Positions 45,398 through 54,745 of a stretch of 64,000 nucleotides of DNA are shown in pieces. Below the pieces are notes generated by a model. That model made no database searches. It was not told the DNA's origin and saw only the letters and a program-made list of their open reading frames with translations. The stretch lies in NCBI GenBank assembly GCA_026184775.1, contig JANCYW010000002.1, positions 124,001 to 188,000 on the forward strand. Direction: 5' to 3'. How positions within the stretch are numbered: the stretch's first letter is position 1; the number at the start of each line of letters is the position of its first letter. This DNA is from Cyanidium caldarium (Eukaryota > Rhodophyta > Bangiophyceae > Cyanidiales > Cyanidiaceae). Position numbers and translations under genes: made by a program.

Positions 45398-47341
45398 ATG
45401 GTCGATTCGAAATCGCTCGCGGCCGAGCCGTCGAGGCGTGCAGAGCACGACCGCGGCGCAGAGGTCGGTGTGCCGCGGCCGAGAGGACATCACCGAGAGT
45501 CGACGCAGCGAGAGAGGAGGTCTGTTGGGAGTTATTCAGTAGTGCCGCCAGTCCATGAGGTCAGGCGGGGAGTGCCGGTTCAGGCCGTAGCTTCGAACGC
45601 GCAGATCATGTCTTGCTGCGAATCGACGACGGCGGTTTTACGAAGCCGACTGCTCCGCGGCCCGACCGCCGAGGGCACCGCAGAGCATGAGCGCCTCGCT
45701 GCGAATTCCACTCGAGAGCCTACTGTCGATGGTCGAGACTCGAAAGAGGCGCCCGGCGGCTCGCTGGACGAGCGGGGAACTGTCTACCGCGACGTCCTCT
45801 CTGCGACGCACCTTCCCGGCGCCCACTCGATATCGCCGACCACTGCCGAGCGACGCCGACGGCGGCTGGATCAGTTCGAGGTGCTACGCTTGATCGGCAA
45901 GGGCGCGTTCGGTAAGGTGCTGTTGGTGCGTTATCGGCCGACCGGGGAGCTGTTCGCCCTGAAATCGATGAAGAAGGAGGCGCTTCTGCAGCGCAACGAT
46001 GTGGGACAGGTGCGCTCGGAGCGCAACGTGCTAGCGCTGCTAATGGAGACGCGGCATGCACAGGAGACGGCATCGGCACCGCACCCGTTCGTGGTGCAGC
46101 TGCATTGCGCTTTCCAGTCGGCGGAGCGCGTGTACTTGGTGATGGATTTTGTGGGCGGCGGTCCGCTTTTTGTGCATTTGCGCCGCGAGGCGCTCTTCGG
46201 CGAGGCGGTGGCGCGCTTTTATGCGGCGGAGATGTTGGTGGCGATCGAGTATCTGCACTCGTTGGGTGTCGTGCATCGCGACTTGAAGCCGGAGAATGTG
46301 TTGCTGGACCGCGACGGGCACCTGGTGCTGACCGACTTTGGTCTGAGCAAGGCCGGCATGGGCGCGCCACCTTCAGCGACTGGCGGAGCGGTCGATGTAC
46401 CGAGCGCTGTGGAAGACGGGCGATACGGGGCGTTGTTGACCCATTCGTGGTGCGGCACCGAGGATTACATGCCGCCGGAGGTGGTTGCCCGCGAGGGTCA
46501 CAGCTTCGCAGCCGACTACTGGTCGTACGGGTGTTTGTTGTACGAGATGTTGACCGGCTTGGCGCCGTTCTCGCCGCAGGCGGCGAGGCTGGGCGGCGGC
46601 ACGCCCACGGGGCGCAGGCGACGACAGCGGCGGACGGGCGCGCCATCCCCGCAACCGCGACGTCATGATGTCGCCTCGCGCGCCGCTCTGCGGGAGCGCA
46701 TCCTGCAGGCAAAGCCGCGTTTTCCACATTACCTGACCAACGAGGCACAGTCGCTGATTCGGCGATTGCTGTGTCGCGCACCCGAACAGCGCCTCCAGCA
46801 CGCGGCGCTCTTGCGGCAGCATCCGTGGTTCCGCGGGGTGCCGTGGCACCGGGTGGAAGCGCGCGACTGGGCGCCGCCGATGGTGCCCTGTTGCGACGAG
46901 AGCGGCGCGCCGATCTCGCCCAGCAGCGCGCGGAACTTTGCGCGGCCGTCGCTGGAACGGGCGGTCATATCGCCGCGGACGCCGCCCGATTTTGCGCTGA
47001 GTCCGCAGCGCGACGCCCATTTCCACGCATTCACGTATGTGGCGCCGCACGCCATGCACCTGGCGGAGGCGCTGGGCGCAGCGGAGCGACACTCGCCGCG
47101 CAACGGCAACAGCAGCAGCGCCAGCGCCAGAGACGACGCTGTGTGGATAACCTGGGAGGCGGAGCGGGAATCATCGTCAGCTAGTTCGGCGGCACTGACA
47201 GCCCCGGTTGCCTCGTCGTTGGAGGACGGCGAGGAGGACACGGCGGCGGAGACGGCGGCCGCCGTCGCCGAAATGCAGCAAGCGGCCCGCGACGCCTGTG
47301 AAATATTCAGCGATGCGGAGCCCAGCGGCGCAAGCGCCTGA
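45398..47341 (+). CDS. AGC kinase, S6K-like
   Basis: 647 residues if the ATG at 45398 is used; 45608 (MSCCESTT) is the alternative. The kinase domain (about 158-485) has LIGKGAFGKVLLVRYRP, FALKSMKKEA, VVHRDLKPENVLL, TDFGLSKAG and a T-loop SWCGTEDYMPPEVV. The C-terminal tail has a turn-motif-like RTPPDFALSP and the hydrophobic motif HFHAFTYVAP (about 540). FxxFTYVAP is the form of the TOR site in S6 kinase; Akt and PKC differ. A Gly/Arg-rich insert sits before subdomain X. The substrate and link to TOR are inferred from the motif. It is divergent from the Dug3-Dug2 gene, 117 bp apart. Confidence 0.85.
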   Translation: MVDSKSLAAEPSRRAEHDRGAEVGVPRPRGHHRESTQRERRSVGSYSVVPPVHEVRRGVPVQAVASNAQIMSCCESTTAVLRSRLLRGPTAEGTAEHERLAANSTREPTVDGRDSKEAPGGSLDERGTVYRDVLSATHLPGAHSISPTTAERRRRRLDQFEVLRLIGKGAFGKVLLVRYRPTGELFALKSMKKEALLQRNDVGQVRSERNVLALLMETRHAQETASAPHPFVVQLHCAFQSAERVYLVMDFVGGGPLFVHLRREALFGEAVARFYAAEMLVAIEYLHSLGVVHRDLKPENVLLDRDGHLVLTDFGLSKAGMGAPPSATGGAVDVPSAVEDGRYGALLTHSWCGTEDYMPPEVVAREGHSFAADYWSYGCLLYEMLTGLAPFSPQAARLGGGTPTGRRRRQRRTGAPSPQPRRHDVASRAALRERILQAKPRFPHYLTNEAQSLIRRLLCRAPEQRLQHAALLRQHPWFRGVPWHRVEARDWAPPMVPCCDESGAPISPSSARNFARPSLERAVISPRTPPDFALSPQRDAHFHAFTYVAPHAMHLAEALGAAERHSPRNGNSSSASARDDAVWITWEAERESSSASSAALTAPVASSLEDGEEDTAAETAAAVAEMQQAARDACEIFSDAEPSGASA

Positions 47342-47667
47342 GGTGCGCGGTGGAGGCGCTGCTGGGTAGAGCCGGTGTAGAATCGGAGGATGAAGACAGC
47401 TCGGTGTGTATAGGACGAAGCGTGGGCCTTTTTTGAGGTAAACAAGCGTTTGCCGGGGGAACTACCGAGCGCGGCGGCCGATTTATACCGGTCGCTGGTG
47501 CCCGCAATGGAGCACGGCGTCAACAGCCCTGCCGCAAAAGCGACGACGCCTATCGTTACTGCAATGTCTGCGGTGGTCGTCGCCGATTCAGTGAAAGCGA
47601 GAGGCCCACCGAAGCGAGGGCGATCCGCATCGGCGGACGCCACACAAAGCGCATCATCCATTCGTCA
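47342..47667. other. convergent intergenic gap
   Basis: 326 bp between the stop of the S6K-like kinase and the stop of the membrane protein gene on the minus strand. It is less GC-rich than the genes and contains no frame I can support. Confidence 0.5.
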
Positions 47668-48372
47668 CTACAAGGGCGACGACAAGCACAGACTCCATCG
47701 TCGGTCGTCGTCGCCGTCGACAGCCACGGCCACCGCCATTGAATCGTCTTTTTCGGTCGCCGATGTAGTGTCTGTGGTGTCCACAGCGGTGCAGGTGTCA
47801 CTTTCACAGGCCGGCGGCCGGGCCTTCACCAACCATTCGGTCAGCCAAGAGCCTCGCTTCAGGTATCCCAGCTTACCGAACGGTCCGCTCGCCTGCAGGC
47901 TCTCCACCGCGCACCGCACCACCAGCGCCCATTCTTCTTCGATGTCGCACGCCAACAGCGAGCCGAATTGGATGCTCAGGAGCAGGCCCAGCACGCACCC
48001 GAGCAGCGCTCCGAGGATGTTACCCACGCTGAAGGAGCACGCACCAAAAGCGGACTCGGCCACCCAGTAGGATAGCTCGGACGGCAACGCCGACGTGGCG
48101 CGGCTTGCCTCGTCCGGCGCACTCAGCAGCACCAGCAGCAATCCCACCGCTTGACTCGCTGCCGCAAACGCCAAGCTCCCCACCTGAGCACGCAGCACCA
48201 TACGCAGCGTGTTGCTCATGCCCACCACCGGGGTGCACAGCGTGGATAGGAGCAGTCCCACAACAAATCCCACCACACAGGATGAACGCAGCGTCGCCCA
48301 TAGCAGAAAAGCGTTCGCGGCGGTGGGTGTCGCCGTGTCGCGCACATCCACCGCGGCCGGCAGCAGACCCAT
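47668..48372 (-). CDS. membrane protein of unknown function
   Basis: 234 residues starting with ATG at 48372. Hydrophobic segments include CVVGFVVGLLLSTLC, VGSLAFAAASQAVGLLLVLL and SVGNILGALLGCVLGLLLSI, suggesting three membrane spans. The C-terminal 60 residues are hydrophilic, rich in Asp, Thr and Ser. No family motif is recognised. The frame on the other strand over the same bases is Ser/His-rich without structure and is treated as its shadow. Confidence 0.6.
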   Translation of the reverse strand: MGLLPAAVDVRDTATPTAANAFLLWATLRSSCVVGFVVGLLLSTLCTPVVGMSNTLRMVLRAQVGSLAFAAASQAVGLLLVLLSAPDEASRATSALPSELSYWVAESAFGACSFSVGNILGALLGCVLGLLLSIQFGSLLACDIEEEWALVVRCAVESLQASGPFGKLGYLKRGSWLTEWLVKARPPACESDTCTAVDTTDTTSATEKDDSMAVAVAVDGDDDRRWSLCLSSPL

Positions 48373-48414
48373 GATCGCTATCAGCCGGACGTGGAATTGA
48401 GAAAGGCGTCAAGC

Positions 48415-48861
48415 ATGGAGGCGGGCACGTCAACGACGGCGACAATCTACACCCCCGGAACCGATAACACGTTCAACGCGGTCCAACCCGGTCCGCCAAC
48501 GCGGGTGCCTGCCCAAGAACAACTCGCGTGCAAAACAGCGGCAGAATAGAACCCGACGAATTTGCCGTTCGCAGCGGTCGAGATCGACGGGGGCGTCGGA
48601 ATGGAGTTGCACGGGCAAAGCGCGACAGGAGCCCAGGGGAGGACGAATGCCATCGTGAGGGGCAGTTGGCCGGTGTTTATGGAGCCTGTACGGAGCCATG
48701 GCCTGGGAGCACCTCTGGAGTCGCTGGGATACATTCGGCTGTGCGCAAGTCGTCTCGGTGTGGCAGGGCCTGGCATGCCCGAGGAGACTATCAAGGCAAT
48801 GGCGCTGGAGAGCACCCTTGAATGGCCATGCCCGTGTGTTCCGCGGGGACCTCGTGGGTGA
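48415..48861 (+). other. possible small gene with one in-frame TAG, unresolved
   Basis: From the ATG at 48415 one frame runs to the TGA at 48859-48861 with a single TAG at 48547-48549. The second part has normal amino-acid composition (for example TNAIVRGSWPVFMEPV and GMPEETIKAMALE) and mostly G or C at third positions. No family is recognised. The TAG could end a short 44-residue peptide, could lie inside a short phase-0 intron (a GT at 48505 to AG at 48549 would be 45 bp), or could mark a decayed gene. The frame may also be chance. An overlapping minus-strand candidate starts at 49093. Confidence 0.2.
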
Positions 48862-49093
48862 GCGAGCGGGCGAGTTTCTCGCGGCGCGGTTCCCCGCCGA
48901 ACGGTGTTGTGACATTTGAGTCGCGTGACATATCCTCATCGTCGGTTGGGCGGCCTTTCTTTTTCCGGGCGGACATTCGCGCCGGCCGCTCGGACCGTGA
49001 ACGCCTCACGTGATTGTGCGTCGTGCCGGACGCATCTATCGAATAAGGGGCACCGCTGAGGCTGGTCTTCTCCTTCTCGGGCATCGCGCCCAT
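48791..49093 (-). CDS. possible small basic protein, unsupported by homology
   Basis: A 100-residue frame with an ATG at 49093. The product is basic in the middle (ARMSARKKKGRPTDDEDMS) and hydrophilic overall. It overlaps the plus-strand candidate by about 70 bp, and both cannot be strongly coding there. No homolog comes to mind. It would share a 103-bp divergent promoter with the PRPP synthetase gene. Treat as doubtful. Confidence 0.2.
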   Translation of the reverse strand: MGAMPEKEKTSLSGAPYSIDASGTTHNHVRRSRSERPARMSARKKKGRPTDDEDMSRDSNVTTPFGGEPRREKLARSLTHEVPAEHTGMAIQGCSPAPLP

Positions 49094-49196
49094 TTCTCCT
49101 CAGTCAGTAACCCCGCCGACTTTCTTTCGCGCCCGATCCTCAAATCACGGGGCGTACGCGTTTCCGACGCGGGCAACGCCGCGCACCCAACGCGTC

Positions 49197-50483
49197 ATGT
49201 TCCTTCATCCACCGTGGCCCAGCTGTCGAGTGCGCTCCGAGACGGGCGAACGGGGACGAAGTTTTGGTGGTGACGGCCGGACGTCGCGAATCCGTCGGCC
49301 TCCGCAGCCGCTGGCGCTCGTGACACCGCGCCGATCACGCTATCCGGCGTTGCTACAGCTTGCCAACGTGGCGCAACCGCCCGAACGACATCATCCCGAG
49401 GCAGTCATCCCTTCAACCGGCAGCGCTAGCGGCAGCAGCGCCGACGCCCTCACGCGCACGGTGCCCACGCGCTCGGCCATCAACTTTGGCACCTCGCGGC
49501 TGCGCATTTTCGGCGGCGTCAACACCGGCGAACTGCCCGGCCGCGTCGCGCGGTACCTCGGGCGGGACGGCGTGGACGCGGTGGTGCGGAGGAAATTCTC
49601 CGACGGCGAATGGTACGTGAAACTGCCCGAGTCGGTGCGCGGGTGCGACGTGTTCCTGGTGTTTTCCACCTGCGGGCCGAGCATCTCCGACGCCATCATG
49701 GAGCTGTTGATCACCATTGACGCGGTGAAGCGCGCACATGCCGCACAAGTGACCGTGGTGATGCCATATTACGGGTATGCCCGGGCGGACCGCCTGGTGG
49801 AGAAGCGTGAGGCGCTGTCGTCCAAACTGATGGCCAACCTGATCACCCGCGCCGGAGCCGACCGCATGGTGCTGATGGATATCCACTCGGCACAATCATG
49901 CGGGTACTTTGACATTCCGGTGGATCACCTGTACGCCTCGTCGGTGTTGGTGAGTTATCTGTGGAGTCGGGTGCAGCCGCAGCGGGAGGGAAACATCAAC
50001 GCCGCCGCTGCGACAACCGACAGTCTGGTGGTGGTAGCGCCCGATGTGGGTGGGGTAGCGCGGGCGCGCGCGTTTGCCAAAGCGCTCAACGACGCCCCGC
50101 TGGCCATCATCGACAAGCGGCGGTCGGGCCACAACGTGGCCGAGGTGATGAACCTCATCGGGGAGGTGCACGGCAAGACGGCGGTGCTGGTGGACGACAT
50201 GATCGACACCGCGGGCACCATCTGTGCGGGCGCGCGGTTGCTGCGCCAACACGGCGCCGAGAGGGTGTTCGCCATGGCCACGCACCCGGTGTTCAGCGGG
50301 CCGGCGCGGCAGCGCCTCAGCGAACCGGGCCTCTTCGAGGAAGTGATCGTCACCGACACCGTTCCGGTGCTGCCCGAGAAGCAATTCCCCCAGTTGCGGG
50401 TGGTATCCGTGGACGCGCTCATCGGCGAGCAGATATGGTTCATCCACCGCGACTTTTCGGTCGGCCGCAGCACTGTTTTGTAA
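49197..50483 (+). CDS. ribose-phosphate pyrophosphokinase (PRPP synthetase), organelle-targeted
   Basis: 428 residues. The first 95 or so are rich in Arg, Ser, Pro and Thr and look like a plastid or mitochondrial targeting sequence. The enzyme part has LRIFGGVNTGELPGRVARYL, VRRKFSDGEWYVKLPESVRG, VMPYYGYARADRLVEKREAL, the metal site MDIHSAQSCGYFDIPVDHLY, the flexible loop VVAPDVGGVARARAFAKAL and the PRPP site VLVDDMIDTAGTICAGARLL. It makes PRPP for nucleotides, His and Trp. The metal site is slightly changed from the usual DLHAxQIQGFF. ATG at 49197 is the first in frame. Confidence 0.93.
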   Translation: MFLHPPWPSCRVRSETGERGRSFGGDGRTSRIRRPPQPLALVTPRRSRYPALLQLANVAQPPERHHPEAVIPSTGSASGSSADALTRTVPTRSAINFGTSRLRIFGGVNTGELPGRVARYLGRDGVDAVVRRKFSDGEWYVKLPESVRGCDVFLVFSTCGPSISDAIMELLITIDAVKRAHAAQVTVVMPYYGYARADRLVEKREALSSKLMANLITRAGADRMVLMDIHSAQSCGYFDIPVDHLYASSVLVSYLWSRVQPQREGNINAAAATTDSLVVVAPDVGGVARARAFAKALNDAPLAIIDKRRSGHNVAEVMNLIGEVHGKTAVLVDDMIDTAGTICAGARLLRQHGAERVFAMATHPVFSGPARQRLSEPGLFEEVIVTDTVPVLPEKQFPQLRVVSVDALIGEQIWFIHRDFSVGRSTVL

Positions 50484-50779
50484 ACATGTCACGTTGAATA
50501 GGGATCGCCGCGGTTAGGACGACCCAGTGGGATACGCTTGTGACCATGCTGTCCCTTACCCTATTCTATGGCAGGTCTTCGAGGTATGGTCGGCGCTGGG
50601 AGCGTGCCCCGAGGTGTCGATCGGGAGCGCATACGATGACGAGCCAGCCCGCCGAGTCGCCCGGCGTCTCATCTCCCCCTCGTCGGGACGCCTGTGGCCA
50701 GGTGGTGCGTGCCCTGTGAGGTCGAACGGGAAATGAGCCTAAAGCGACTGAATGAGCTCAGATTCCAGAGCGGCACGCC
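50484..50779. other. intergenic region
   Basis: About 300 bp between two plus-strand genes. No frame, repeat or RNA is supported; it should contain the PRPP synthetase 3' end and the promoter of the zinc-finger gene. Confidence 0.5.
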
Positions 50780-52156
50780 ATGAATTCAGTACGGACGTCT
50801 GCAGACGCATTTGTGTCGGTGAGCGTTGGCCACTGGCGGCCGCGACGGCAACCTGAGGTGACCTGCGATGGTCGGCGGCCGACCCGCTTTCATGCACCGC
50901 CGCCGGCCGTGCGCTTCCTCTGTGCTTGCGACTCGGGCGCTGCCGACGCGGACGCGATACCCGATGGACACCGACTCACCGAGTCGAGCGCTCCAGATCG
51001 GACGGCATCTCGCAAGCCTCGAAAGAGCGGACGTTCGGGCGGCCGACGGCCTCGGGCGCCCGCGCCCTCCAGCAAGTTTGTGGAGGTGGTGCGCTGGGGC
51101 GGCCAGCGCAAGGGAATCAAAATTCAGGGCCGCAAGATCGACTCTCCGATGCGGAACGAGGTGCCGCCGACGCCGGAACTGTGCGAGTGGCTCGGTGTGG
51201 TGCCGCCGAGCGACGACCCCAACTCCGACTCCACCGCCGACGGTGAACCACGCGGCGAGGAGCTGGACTGGCTGCTGGAGCAGTCCAAGACCGCCAGCAA
51301 ATATGCGCGCTGCGACTTGAGCCTCAAGGACTGCAGCGACCCCTTCCGTTTTCCTCGGCGCCAGCGGCGCTCGTGGATATCCTACAAACGGCCGCCGCCC
51401 ATGCAGCAATCTGACTGGGAGGTGAAGCTGAACTACGCGCTGGAAGTGCTCCGAGGCATGACCTGGTACCAGAGCCAACTGGAGAGGTTGCGGCCGTTTG
51501 TGGAGAGGCGGAAACGCGAGCGGCTGTGCACCAGCTGCAACGGTACCGGGTGGGAGACGTGTGAGTACTGCAAAGGCCGCGGCATCATCCACCGCTCCGA
51601 GTACCGCGTGTTCGCCCGCAACAAGCGCATCGAAGTGCACTTGCCCACCAAGATGCCCTACGGGAACCTGTATCGGTGTCCGCTGTGCGGCGGGCTGCGC
51701 CGTGAGCGCTGCAGTCAGTGTTTCGGCAGCGGCGACTTGAACGAAGCGGAGCGAGTGCTGCGGGAGCTCGAGGCGGATGCCGAGCCCGCGGGGGTGGCGG
51801 CGCAGGAAGGAGCCGAGGCGACACGCGCGCCGACAGCGTCGGCGGCGTCGCCAAAGCGGCGCGACGACTCGGAGGAGCGATTCCGGCAACTGTTGCAGGA
51901 GCCGCCGGCGGTGGTGGGCGGATCGGGGTCCTCGATGCCGAGCGATGACGATGACATGGACTGGCCAAGTGAGACTTTCGATTGGCCATCGAGTGAAGAG
52001 GATGAGAATGACGAAGAGGATGAGGAGGAGAAGGATGAGGAACTAGAGATGGCGCAGGACGTTGACGATATAGAGGACGACGAAGAGGAGGAAGAGGAGG
52101 AAGAGGAGGAGGATGTCAACGACTTTTACATCGACGATCGTGGTCGCGTTCGTTGA
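50780..52156 (+). CDS. plastid DnaJ-type zinc-finger protein with acidic tail
   Basis: 458 residues. The leader (about 1-60) is rich in Arg, Ser, Val and Ala and resembles a transit peptide. Near 250-315 are four CxxC pairs of the DnaJ cysteine-rich kind: CTSCNGTG, CEYCKGRG, CPLCGG and CSQCFGSG. There is no J domain. The last 60 residues are almost wholly Asp and Glu, coded by GAG/GAC repeats. Plant plastid proteins with this finger (BSD2, LQY1, PSA2 group) act as chaperones or thiol enzymes in Rubisco and photosystem assembly; which one this is cannot be told. It ends 12 bp from the convergent p44 gene. Confidence 0.75.
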   Translation: MNSVRTSADAFVSVSVGHWRPRRQPEVTCDGRRPTRFHAPPPAVRFLCACDSGAADADAIPDGHRLTESSAPDRTASRKPRKSGRSGGRRPRAPAPSSKFVEVVRWGGQRKGIKIQGRKIDSPMRNEVPPTPELCEWLGVVPPSDDPNSDSTADGEPRGEELDWLLEQSKTASKYARCDLSLKDCSDPFRFPRRQRRSWISYKRPPPMQQSDWEVKLNYALEVLRGMTWYQSQLERLRPFVERRKRERLCTSCNGTGWETCEYCKGRGIIHRSEYRVFARNKRIEVHLPTKMPYGNLYRCPLCGGLRRERCSQCFGSGDLNEAERVLRELEADAEPAGVAAQEGAEATRAPTASAASPKRRDDSEERFRQLLQEPPAVVGGSGSSMPSDDDDMDWPSETFDWPSSEEDENDEEDEEEKDEELEMAQDVDDIEDDEEEEEEEEEEDVNDFYIDDRGRVR

Positions 52157-52168
52157 CCGACGCGCGCC

Positions 52169-53614
52169 TCACCCGGTATCGCTCGCGAAGAGCGCCTCAC
52201 AGCCGGGACAGTTGTGCAACAGCTGATGCACATGCTGATCGCATTCTACACAGTAGCGCTGCCCACACCGGCCCGTGCATTGTAAACACAACGCGCGATT
52301 CCGCCGCAGATGGCGACGGCAGCCGAAACACTCCCAAATGTCCGTCGCCGGTTGGGAACGGCTGGGGCCATCCGCCGCCGGCGCCTCCGCGCACTCGACA
52401 TACCGCGGCGCTGGAAACAGGTGGTGGTAGGAGCGCGCCAATTGCGGTGCGTGGGTCAGCGTCAACCCGCATAATATACACGTGCCGGGAACGTCGGCCA
52501 GCCATTGGCGACAGCGCGGGCACGCGTAGCCGACACGTTGCGCTCGCCGGCTATCGATCGCCACCTGAGGCGCATCACGGGCCACTCGCGGCGGAAAGCC
52601 CATGCACACCAGGGTGACCTGGGTGCTGTCGTCGGCGACGCCTTTCGCAGTCGCCGACGCGTTTCGCTCACCGGGACGCTGACGACCAATGCGCCCGGCC
52701 GGCGGCACCCGGTGTCGCCGCACCAGCTCCCGAAAATGCTCGGTGTGCAGCGGCACTCGGTACACGCCGCCGGTCTTCTCACAGGCGGTGCGCAGGATGT
52801 GCATTTCGGCCGCCAGCCCCACGATGCTGATGCGGATGCCGTCGGCCGCGCACTCTTCCACGGTCTGATGGATATCGCCCGGGTCACAGGTGCTCAGCGC
52901 GCCGTACAGCAACAGCACCTCGCGGGTACCGAACCGGGGCACTGCCGCATGCAGCCGCCGAGCCACCTCGAGTCCATTCTGCAGCGAGGCCGCTCCACCG
53001 CCGTCCCCGCTGCCCTTCTCCAACGCCTGCAGCGCCTCCATGTGCGGCCGCGGCGAACTAGACATATCGCTGAGTACGTGCGCCAGACCGTCGCGCAGCG
53101 CCACCAGCGCCAATTGCGATATGGCGTTCTCGTCAAAGTAGTCGCGCACCAGCTGTCGCGCTGCAGAGAACAGCGCCGCCCACCGGTTCGGTTTCAGATC
53201 GTAAAACGCCCGACTGGCGGCCGATGAACGCTGACCACCCGGCCGCATCGCCGCCGAGGTGTCCAACACCAACACGAGGTAGCGGATGAGGCCGCGGTGC
53301 CCGCCTCCGCCTCCCACACCGCCAACCGCCGCCCGCTGCCATACCTCGCGATACCACTGCTCCAGCTGCGCGTGCCGCTGTCGCTGCTGTTGCAGTTGAT
53401 CGGTGCGCACGAGTGCCCCGCTCACGTCATCCACCTGGATGACATCCCAGGTGCGCTCGTATCGCCGCTCCCAGGCGTAGTCGGGGCGACTACCCGCGGT
53501 AGCCGATGCAGCGGAGACGATGCGCGCCGCCGGAGCCGATCGACCGCCCGCCCGTTGTTGCTGCCGCCGATAAGCCTCCTCGGACAGCAGCACGTCGTCG
53601 TCTGAACTGTCCAT
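52169..53614 (-). CDS. TFIIH subunit p44/SSL1
   Basis: 481 residues from ATG 53614. A family-type start, YAWERRYERTWDVIQVDD, leads into a von Willebrand A domain (about 105-290) with YLVLVLDTSAAMRPGG and FDENAISQLALVALRDG. Next is a C4 zinc finger, CPRCRQWLADVPGTCILCG, with the SYHHLFP turn, and a C-terminal RING-like domain with CFGCRRHLRRNRALCLQC and CVECDQHVHQLLHNCPGC. p44 is a core TFIIH subunit that activates the XPD helicase in transcription and nucleotide excision repair. Confidence 0.93.
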   Translation of the reverse strand: MDSSDDDVLLSEEAYRRQQQRAGGRSAPAARIVSAASATAGSRPDYAWERRYERTWDVIQVDDVSGALVRTDQLQQQRQRHAQLEQWYREVWQRAAVGGVGGGGGHRGLIRYLVLVLDTSAAMRPGGQRSSAASRAFYDLKPNRWAALFSAARQLVRDYFDENAISQLALVALRDGLAHVLSDMSSSPRPHMEALQALEKGSGDGGGAASLQNGLEVARRLHAAVPRFGTREVLLLYGALSTCDPGDIHQTVEECAADGIRISIVGLAAEMHILRTACEKTGGVYRVPLHTEHFRELVRRHRVPPAGRIGRQRPGERNASATAKGVADDSTQVTLVCMGFPPRVARDAPQVAIDSRRAQRVGYACPRCRQWLADVPGTCILCGLTLTHAPQLARSYHHLFPAPRYVECAEAPAADGPSRSQPATDIWECFGCRRHLRRNRALCLQCTGRCGQRYCVECDQHVHQLLHNCPGCEALFASDTG

Positions 53615-53898
53615 CACTCGTGACGGTGCACAGTGGTGGTCATTTCAGAGGCAGTCGTTTCAGGCTCTCCATGCTTGCAGAGAGGAGGCCCAGGCGACGT
53701 GGAACGCGTCGTCGACGTCGTGTCCGGGCGGAGATGTCGATCGCCCGATCGGGGCAGATCGAGCGATCGACCACCGCGGTGACGGGGAGACAGGGAGGGA
53801 CGCCCTGAAAGGATGGGCGACTATACAGTAGGCGGGGTGGCAACAACAACCAATCCAGTTTCGTGCTGCCAATTGGCTTTCCCGTCTTTCTGGGCGAC
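53615..53898. promoter_or_regulatory. divergent promoter region between p44 and the fibrillin-like gene
   Basis: 284 bp between two ATGs facing away from each other. Both promoters must lie here. It contains several CGATCG-type palindromic steps of unknown meaning. Confidence 0.45.
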
Positions 53899-54660
53899 AT
53901 GAACGCACCGCACAACTTGGCGTTTGCGCTGGCGATGGTCCGGGCGTCGGCGACGGGCACACCGCAGCAGCCGCGTCGCGCGCTGGCGGACCGAGAAGCG
54001 CGCACGGCAGTGGTGGAGACGTTGCACGAGGCGGCTGCTGTCTCCTCACCTCTTCGTCGTCCGAATCGCGCGGCGGTGGCCGCGGCGCTGGCGCGACTGG
54101 ATGCCGCGTGCCGCCGTGGCCGCGCCGACGCCAATCGATCCAGTGAATGGCAAGCACCGCCCACCGACCAGTTACTGGGGGAGTGGCGGCTGGTGTTCAC
54201 CTTGAACAAACGCGGGCAAGCGATGCTGAAAGAGAGGGCGTCGACGGCCGGGCCGTGGTGGTCGACGCCCGGAATGTACTTTCCGCTGCGGGCCGGCCTG
54301 ATCATCCAGGCCCCACCGGGCGGCGCGACGGATGGCCATGCAGCGGCCGGCGTCATCCGCAACCAGGCCTGGCTGCCGGGTCGCTGCCTGGGTATCGAGT
54401 TTGAGGGGCCGTGGCGCTTTCAACCAGAGCACGCCCGACTCCAATTCAACTTTTACAGAATGTACGTGCACGCCTTGGGCACGGCGTACGGTCCATTTGC
54501 GGTCGCCGGCGGCAAGCAGGCGCTCGAAGACGAGGATGCCAGGACGCAACGCTGCCGCCTCCCGTTCTTCACCTTTTTCCACGTCGACCAGCGCGTGCTC
54601 GCCGGCCGCGGGCGCGGCGGCGGTCTGGCGCTATGGGCACGCGAACCGCACGTTTCCTAA
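53899..54660 (+). CDS. fibrillin/PAP-domain plastid protein
   Basis: 253 residues from ATG 53899. The N-terminus is Ala- and Arg-rich. LLGEWRLVFTLNKRGQAM near residue 95 is the plastid-lipid-associated (fibrillin) start. LGIEFEGPWRFQPEHARLQF and the end RGRGGGLALWAREP match the last strands of the lipocalin-like barrel of this family. Fibrillins bind lipids or prenylquinones in plastoglobules and thylakoids. It lies beside PGR5 and PGRL1, also plastid proteins. Which fibrillin group it belongs to is unclear. Confidence 0.65.
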   Translation: MNAPHNLAFALAMVRASATGTPQQPRRALADREARTAVVETLHEAAAVSSPLRRPNRAAVAAALARLDAACRRGRADANRSSEWQAPPTDQLLGEWRLVFTLNKRGQAMLKERASTAGPWWSTPGMYFPLRAGLIIQAPPGGATDGHAAAGVIRNQAWLPGRCLGIEFEGPWRFQPEHARLQFNFYRMYVHALGTAYGPFAVAGGKQALEDEDARTQRCRLPFFTFFHVDQRVLAGRGRGGGLALWAREPHVS

Positions 54661-54745
54661 AACCACCGTCGGAGACAGCTCTCGCCCCGGCCGTGGCCGT
54701 CGTCGCCACTCCTCCGCAGCGGCAAACCGCCTCCCTACGGGTCAT

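Noticed and set aside
47450-48070. 206-residue plus-strand frame
   Set aside because: Opposite the membrane protein; the minus-strand reading has clean membrane spans, whereas this one is Ser/Thr-rich and featureless.
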